Below, one piece after another: positions 59,801-64,000 of a DNA stretch of 64,000 bases. This DNA is from Mytilus californianus. Taxonomy: Eukaryota > Mollusca > Bivalvia > Mytilida > Mytilidae. The DNA lies in contig NW_026262593.1 of the NCBI RefSeq assembly GCF_021869535.1, positions 60,844,318 to 60,908,317 of the forward strand. The letters run 5' to 3'. The notes under the pieces were generated by a model. It saw nothing but the letters and a program-made list of their open reading frames with translations. It did no database searches and had not been told where the DNA came from. The stretch's first letter is position 1; every line of letters begins with the position of its first letter. A program made the position numbers and the translations under genes.

Positions 59801-62800
59801 GACACTTAATTTTTTATAGTTTAATCTAAAATATCAAGCTTTATATGTTTCTGTTGTATAACTAATGATACTTGGTATAAATAATCTTAAACTAAAAAAG
59901 CCTTTTTGCAACATGCTCAGAAGGGATCCTCAGAAAAAGACATCCGATCTACCTTAAGGACAGATAACAAGTCAACAAAATACTACTAGTTGTGCACAAT
60001 GTGATTGAAGAAATATGAATCATTTAAAGGACACGGTTGAATCACAGCATTTGCTTTTGGGTTATCAATGCTTTTCAACTTCTTACTTTGTTTGGCCTAT
60101 TTAACTATTTTATTCGAGCGTCACTGCTGGGTCTTTTGTAATTATTAAAAAATGTGTAAAATTGATTTTTAGGTGGTTTAAACATCTGCTCTGCTTCACT
60201 TGGGACATTTATTGGAGGATACATTGTATACAAATTTCGAATGACCCCTTATGCATGCATGAAACTAGCACTGATTTTGACGGCCATTACAGGGTTCACT
60301 CCACTACTAGGATTTTTCGTTGGATGCGATAACCCAGAAATTATCGGATATAACACAAAAAGGTAAACTTTTTTTGTTTTTTTTTTGTTTTTTTTTATTG
60401 TTTCATTGTGGTATATATTTACTTTTATTTACACTTTCACTTTTTGATGTACCGTTTTTTCTTAGAGTAAATTGAATATAACTCGAAGTCCAAAATCCAC
60501 GGGGAAATGTGCAGTTCCGCTTTTCGTCGCAAAAAACATTAATATAAAAAAGTAAGAAGATACCAAAGAGGCAATTAAAAACAACAAGTCACTACCTCTA
60601 GACAACACTATATAAATAACACATAGCTGAGAAGGTGATAGAGCAGATTGTTTCCCCGAGAAAACATTGTCAACTGAGGCGAAGCCAAGGTTGTCAATTT
60701 TTTTTCGAGGGGTAATAATCTGCTCTATCATCCTCTCTGCTATGTATTATTTAATTCATCGTACTGACTGTTCTGTTATTACTGTCTATGAAATTTCAAA
60801 TTCAAAGTAATAAATTATGACGTTTGTACACAACAACTATCCGTATCTAATAAAGCGCACACTTGATCAAGCGTCTTCGTGAAGGGTGATAGAATATTTA
60901 CCATGGGAAAGAGTAAATTATCCCCCTCGTTTTAGCGAATCAAAATCTGGCATTTTAACATAAAGTATAATAAAAGAAATCATTACGATTTTGATCCGAT
61001 ACAGCAGAATCTGTCGCGACATAGTCACAATTGTAATCCGAAAAGACAAAATCGAATCAAGTTTCTCGAATGTTACGGTACGCACCTTTCTGTCGAGAGT
61101 GCTTTTCCGACCTGTCTTTACCATTCCCGATCAGTAGGACTCTGCTATAAACGGATAAGACTGTGGTCAGACAATGATAGGACATTCCAGATCATTGTGG
61201 ATATAAATCCGACCTTTTTCATTTTTCGTGTCGTATCGGTGTCTCGTCTCAAACGGGAGCAATTATCGGCATTATGTAAATGCGGATTAAAGACATTATA
61301 TTTACCTCAAAAGTTTAATATCTTAAAAGCCTTCTTTTGACTGGCTAATTTGGATATGAAATTTCTTATTTCTAGATTCATTTTAAATTTAGATATTAAA
61401 TTTAAAAATTTTCAGATCGAATTTCTAATATTGAATTTCGAATTTCAAACTTTAGATATTAAATCTCTAATTTCAAACTAGGATCGAGTAGAACTTCAAT
61501 TTATAGTAAGTAACGTCATCATATTATTGTGAGTAAACACGTCTAAATGATAAAGTACGCTAAAATCCAGCTGATCACTAACATTTACATGTATGTACAA
61601 AACAAAACAAAACAAAATTCACATTTTCATTTTCCTCTTTTGTAGCAATTCCAATATAACTACATGCATCGAAGACTGTCATTGTAACAAAGATACCTAT
61701 TTCCCTGTGTGTGGTTCGGACAACCGGAACTATTTTTCGTATTGTCACGCTGGGTGTATGGAACACAATTTAGAGGTATAATTTTAATACGTCTAGAAAG
61801 GTAAACCGCCCATGGCCTAGACGGCATGCGGTGGGGGTTGTATTATATTTTTGATGATTCAATCCTTAAGCTAAATCAGCTTACTTTTCTTATAATCCGA
61901 AGTATTTGAATGGAAAGGGTCAGGGGAGGTCTGTAGTTTGGGGTTAACAACCGTTATTCGTTATGCTTGTTCATATCAAGAGTTCTGTTGACTAAACATT
62001 CAGTGGAGATGCAAGATTTTGCCAAATATGGGAGTATTGCGACATGACAATGAGTTTTCAAAATTTTATTTCTTTTTTTAAAGATCGGGGTGTAAATATG
62101 TAATTTTACAAAACAGCTTAATCGAAAATTGAAAAATAAAGTATTTGTTTAAATGAGAATAAAGGAAATATATTAAACTAGACAAACATTTGTAAGGTAA
62201 AATTGTAATATCAGTGCTATAATTGTATGCAAAATCTGATAAAAAATACATGGTACCACAAACTTACTGTCACCTGAATGCTTATTTTACAGCAATGGAT
62301 GACTATGGGCCCTAACAAATCTACCTCGTTTTACAACCTGTCTTCATCTTATAGTTTGTGAATGTCCCTTTAGTATCTTCTGTGAAACGTTTGACGAAAA
62401 AGAAATTACATTTTTTCTATTTTTAATTGGTTGACTTTAGAAGTTTTGAAAGGAGCTCAGTTCAGCGTTTTTTGGAAGGTCTTATACAAGGGTGTCATAT
62501 CAATATATAAACATGCAACACTGGTTTTGATTTGTAATAAATGTTTTACAATAAAAAAAAAACCCAACTTCTATAGTTAAATCCATATTATCATAATAAA
62601 ATTGAGAATGGAAATGGGGAATGTGTCAAAGAGACAACAACCCGACCATAGAACAGACAACAAGCATCATCATTATTGTTTTTTAACTTATGTTTATTTG
62701 TTATCATAATATGTAACATGCCCTTTACGAGCCGATAATTGGTCTAATAAAGTATTCTTATTGTTATCAAAGATAGTTTAACTCTCTGTTTAAATTAATT

Positions 62801-63363
62801 TTGCTGCTTGCAAATGACTGTGTGTGATTCCCTGTTAAACAAAAGTTGCATTACACAGCAACAACAGTGAAGCAGATTGTAAATTTGAATACGAAAATAG
62901 GTTTCTTACAGGAACGTTGCCTTGAACTAGTTATAGTAAGACAAAAAGATAACAAAAAATACAGAATTCCAAGGTAAATGGTTTAATTCAAACAGTAGAA
63001 GTCTATAAAAACTTACAAAATCAAACGTTATCAACCGACGGAACGAGTGGAAAATAACTGTCACATTCCTGACTTGGTACAGGCATTTTCTGAAGAATCT
63101 GGTGGACTAAACCTGGTTTTATAGCTAGCTAAACATAAACACATTACACCTTTAAAACATGCATCACAGCACTTGATAATTTTTATGTCTAAATGTCTTC
63201 TCCAGGGATACGCTGACTGTAAATGCATTGGAGAAGGCGCTACTGCTACACCAGGGCTTTGCAAACCAGATTGTGATATGCTGTATGTTTATATATCACT
63301 GGTATTTGTGTTTGCTTTGTTGCAGACAATAGCTCTCATGCCTGAATATATATTCGTGATGAG
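50193..63363 (+). CDS. Solute carrier organic anion transporter (OATP/SLCO family), 3' end beyond window
   Basis: This is a plasma-membrane, sodium-independent carrier for amphipathic organic anions. Seven exons in consistent phase give 514 complete residues plus two bases; family members are about 650-720 residues, so roughly the last 150 or more, with the final two helices, lie outside. The start NCGIGRCQPKSLQFCATIVC and the block QITTLEKQFGFNSSQSGFLL are typical of the family. The superfamily signature RWIGAWWLGFL sits at 248-258, before TM6. A Kazal-like loop (about 419-485) has ten cysteines (426, 430, 432, 441, 452, 456, 467, 469, 481, 485). About ten membrane segments are visible. No stop or frameshift is seen. 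Which SLCO subfamily it belongs to cannot be told by eye. Confidence 0.95.
51145..51430 (+). repeat. AAGAATGTGTCCATAGTACAC-type repeat
   Basis: This intact element runs from the fragment ATGTGTCCATAGTACACGG to AACATAATGCCCCTCTACCA and includes the GGACGGACGAACGG-like run. It is the unbroken relative of the host repeat at 21663-22690. SLCO intron 1. Confidence 0.6.
52092..52178 (+). CDS. SLCO exon 2 (TM5)
   Basis: This exon encodes residues 210-238. IIITVGIFGPALAFGLGAVF is a complete glycine-rich membrane helix (TM5) with the conserved G-P-A-x-G-F-x-L-G pattern. The acceptor is TTTTAG and the donor GTATGA, phase 1 at both ends. Confidence 0.93.
52940..53280 (+). repeat. GCCAATGAGACAAC-family repeat, best copy
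   Basis: ATGTGGTATGATTTCCAATG, GACAACTCTCCACAAGAGAC, AGGTCACCGTACGGCCTTCA and GAATGTGGCGGGGTTAAACA give the full order of blocks of this family; this copy serves as the reference for the others. SLCO intron 2. Confidence 0.7.
53830..54005 (+). repeat. GCGCATTTCGTCTAC-family fragment
   Basis: GCAGACGCGCATTTCGTCTA, GACTCATTAGTGACGCTCGA and ATTGAGGACCCAACAATTC are a partial copy of the 33325-33672 family. SLCO intron 2. Confidence 0.6.
54425..54715 (-). repeat. GCCAATGAGACAAC-family repeat, minus strand
   Basis: TTGCACCTGTCCTAAGTCAG, GTTGAAGGCCGTACCTTGAC and GTCTCATTGGCACTCATACC mark a nearly full-length minus-strand copy. Confidence 0.65.
55080..55265 (+). CDS. SLCO exon 3 (OATP signature, TM6)
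   Basis: This exon encodes residues 239-300. TTRDPRWIGAWWLGFLIFGI carries the OATP superfamily signature (D-x-R-W-I/V-G-A-W-W-x-G-F/L-L) running into TM6, followed by the FPRNY block and a lysine-rich cytoplasmic loop. The acceptor is TTTCAG and the donor GTTAGT. Confidence 0.96.
55320..56335 (+). mobile_element. Second RT family remnant, copy 2
   Basis: Codons to 55697 encode GFRYHKLVKTFTKFYHRYKD, RHLIRSGISHPIFYGNILYK and the C-terminus SLIGSLHRK-stop, recognisable as the C-terminal part of a bivalve RT related to the 28.4-kb element (shared K-x-x-x-K-F-Y block). The tail matches 42840-43485. It sits in SLCO intron 3 on the transcribed strand and includes a 122-residue open frame at 55329-55697; it is a retroelement remnant, not an SLCO exon. 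Confidence 0.75.
56741..56905 (+). CDS. SLCO exon 4 (TM7-TM8 region)
   Basis: This exon encodes residues 301-355: LRLFRNGCFTFSILGSCLQM, then a helix ending in FMPKFLETQF, the conserved P-K-F/Y-x-E-x-Q-F block, and TWHANLLMG. The acceptor is TTGCAG and the donor GTAAGT. Confidence 0.94.
57330..57600 (+). repeat. GCCAATGAGACAAC-family repeat, plus strand
   Basis: GAGATGCGGTATGATTGCCA through GGCGGGGTTAAACATG; it ends next to the TTAA MITE. SLCO intron 4. Confidence 0.6.
57624..58013. mobile_element. TTAA-flanked MITE, copy 3, complete
   Basis: TTAA at 57620-57623 and 58014-58017 flank inverted termini GGATGTTCGCT and AGCGAACATCC. Total 390 bp, non-coding. This is the reference copy of the family. 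TTAA target choice suggests mobilisation by a piggyBac- or Kolobok-type transposase. SLCO intron 4. Confidence 0.75.
58018..60172. other. SLCO intron 4, right part
   Basis: Apart from a faint resemblance to RT-tail sequence at about 58420-58500, nothing is recognised in 2.1 kb of AT-rich intron. Confidence 0.5.
60173..60362 (+). CDS. SLCO exon 5 (TM8-TM9)
   Basis: This exon encodes residues 356-418: ASLGTFIGGYIVYKFRM is a family-typical helix with the G-x-x-x-G-G motif, then ALILTAITGFTPLLGFFVGC and the start of the large extracellular loop. The acceptor is TTTTAG and the donor GTAAAC, phase 2. Confidence 0.94.
60614..60972. repeat. 139-bp palindrome plus one tandem-unit copy
   Basis: 60614-60752 folds back on itself (AATAACACATAGCTGAGAAG against its complement ending TATGTATTATT; GATAGAGCAGATT on both arms) around the centre CAACTGAGGCGAAGCCAAGG. 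It is followed by AATAAAGCGCACACTTGATC, the unit that is triplicated at 40005-40205. SLCO intron 5. Confidence 0.75.
61646..61775 (+). CDS. SLCO exon 6 (Kazal-like loop, first part)
   Basis: This exon encodes residues 419-462. Six cysteines lie at 426, 430, 432, 441, 452 and 456, in the pattern C-x3-C-x-C-x8-C-G-x-D. YFPVCGSDNRNYFSYCHAGC is the Kazal-type core of the large extracellular loop between TM9 and TM10. An N-linked sequon (NIT) precedes it. The acceptor is TTGTAG and the donor GTATAA, phase 0. Confidence 0.95.
61776..62939. other. SLCO intron 6, nothing but a tail fragment
   Basis: AT-rich intron holding the RT-tail fragment at 62600-62665 and poly-A runs. No additional exon is expected, because exon 6 (phase 0) joins exon 7 directly in frame. 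Confidence 0.55.
62600..62665 (-). repeat. Tail fragment of second RT family
   Basis: TTGAGAATGGAAATGGGGAA and CAACAACCCGACCATAGAAC are the complement of the terminal tail block at 43430-43480. Confidence 0.65.
62940..63145 (+). repeat. Direct repeat left of SLCO exon 7
   Basis: AATCAAACGTTATCAACCGA, CCTGACTTGGTACAGGCATT and CCTGGTTTTATAGCTAGCTA; same family and orientation as 63405-63625. Confidence 0.7.
63206..63363 (+). CDS. SLCO exon 7 (end of Kazal loop, TM10)
   Basis: This exon encodes residues 463-514. YADCKCIGEGATATPGLCKP finishes the ten-cysteine loop, and then a hydrophobic run (LYVYISLVFVFALLQTIAL) forms TM10. The acceptor is CTCCAG and the donor GTAGAT, phase 2. No further SLCO exon is visible between here and 64000. 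Direct copies of one repeat flank this exon on both sides. Confidence 0.92.
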
Positions 63364-63404
63364 GTAGATTATTTACTTTTATTTTTATCTTGATATTAGG
63401 AAAG

Positions 63405-63625
63405 TTAAACAAAAATTCAGAACTCGAAGGTAAATTCAAAAAGGGGAAGTTCATAAAAACTGACAAAATCAAACGTTATCAACCAACGGAACGATCGAAA
63501 AACAACTGTCATATTCCTGACTTGGTACAGACATTTTCCGAAGAAAATAGTGGTTAAATCTAGTTTTATAGCTAGCTAAACCTCCCACTTGTATGATAGT
63601 TAAGACAAATTTCATTGTTTTTTGT
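63405..63625 (+). repeat. Direct repeat right of SLCO exon 7
   Basis: AATCAAACGTTATCAACCAA, CCTGACTTGGTACAGACATT and GTTTTATAGCTAGCTAAACC; pairs with 62940-63145 across the exon. Confidence 0.7.
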
Positions 63626-64000
63626 AGAAATTCTTTACTTTGACATTTTTAAATGGACTAAATTTTTAAAAATTCAATAAATATAAATACACATAGAAAA
63701 TCTAAAAAAAAAAGATACCGAAGCGTACAAATGCAACAGATGATCAATTCAAAAACCTTTTTGATAATAGTTAAACTGTTTTTTCGATAAATACTGTTAA
63801 CCAACAATCGGGAGCGATTGATGTACGCGACTTTAGAAAGTAAAAAAATAACGCGAATAGCAATCATTGTGAATTTGTCAAAACTTATCTCTTAATTGAA
63901 AGCACAAAATAAGTAAGAAAATTGCAAACATAAATTACCGCGAAGTCAACTGGAAAGAAGAGCTAAACTAAGTTTGCATCCTAGCTGCTTGATTTGTTTT

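Noticed and set aside
61593-61781. Separate small secreted cysteine-rich (Kazal inhibitor) gene
   Set aside because: The cysteine-rich segment is exon 6 of the SLCO gene; phases link it to exons 5 and 7.

Overview
The window is AT-rich, intron-rich animal DNA crowded with short interspersed repeats. The repeat families recognised from memory (the conserved core AAGAGGGGCGAAAGATACC, the core GCCAATGAGACAACTCTCC, and the core GCGCGTTTCGTCTAC) point to a marine bivalve, most likely a mussel (Mytilidae). There is no sign of prokaryotic organisation, CRISPR arrays or an rRNA operon.

Two protein-coding genes could be rebuilt exon by exon from reading frame, splice sites and intron phase. (1) A complete cytochrome P450 of the CYP3 clan lies on the minus strand at 6059-27235. 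It has 14 coding exons and encodes 515 residues, and every junction is GT-AG and phase-consistent. All core P450 motifs are present, and the short last exon lies 3.4 kb beyond the heme exon. (2) A solute carrier of the organic anion transporting polypeptide family (SLCO/OATP) lies on the plus strand from 50193 and runs off the right edge. Seven coding exons are visible, giving 514 complete residues plus two bases of the next codon. They include the OATP superfamily signature and the ten-cysteine Kazal-like extracellular loop. The two genes point away from each other across about 23 kb. One is a microsomal oxidase and the other a membrane uptake carrier, so both could act on lipophilic or anionic xenobiotics and endogenous compounds; that functional pairing is inference only.

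The space between and inside the genes is mobile DNA. 1-5 kb holds a Harbinger-like MITE and a 3.07-kb foldback element with minisatellite arms and a 6-bp target duplication. 5.2-5.7 kb holds a tRNA-like SINE head fused to a retroelement tail. P450 introns carry TTAA-flanked MITEs, tandem repeats and a nest of repeats at 21.7-22.7 kb. 28.4-30.0 kb is a decayed reverse transcriptase (probably Penelope-type) whose 3' end is the source of many dispersed repeats. 31.1-35.4 kb is a decayed LINE with ORF1, endonuclease and RT pieces, cut by a precise 348-bp insertion. 38.7-39.4 kb and 42.7-43.5 kb are further retroelement remnants. 43.64-46.26 kb is a second foldback element with an exact 9-bp target duplication. 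A 220-bp near-perfect palindrome follows it. SLCO introns carry a second RT-family remnant, another TTAA MITE, a 139-bp palindrome and direct repeats either side of exon 7.

No undescribed biochemical system was found. The most unusual material is structural DNA: two foldback elements with minisatellite arms, hairpin elements sharing a loop core, and a chimeric tRNA/retroelement repeat.
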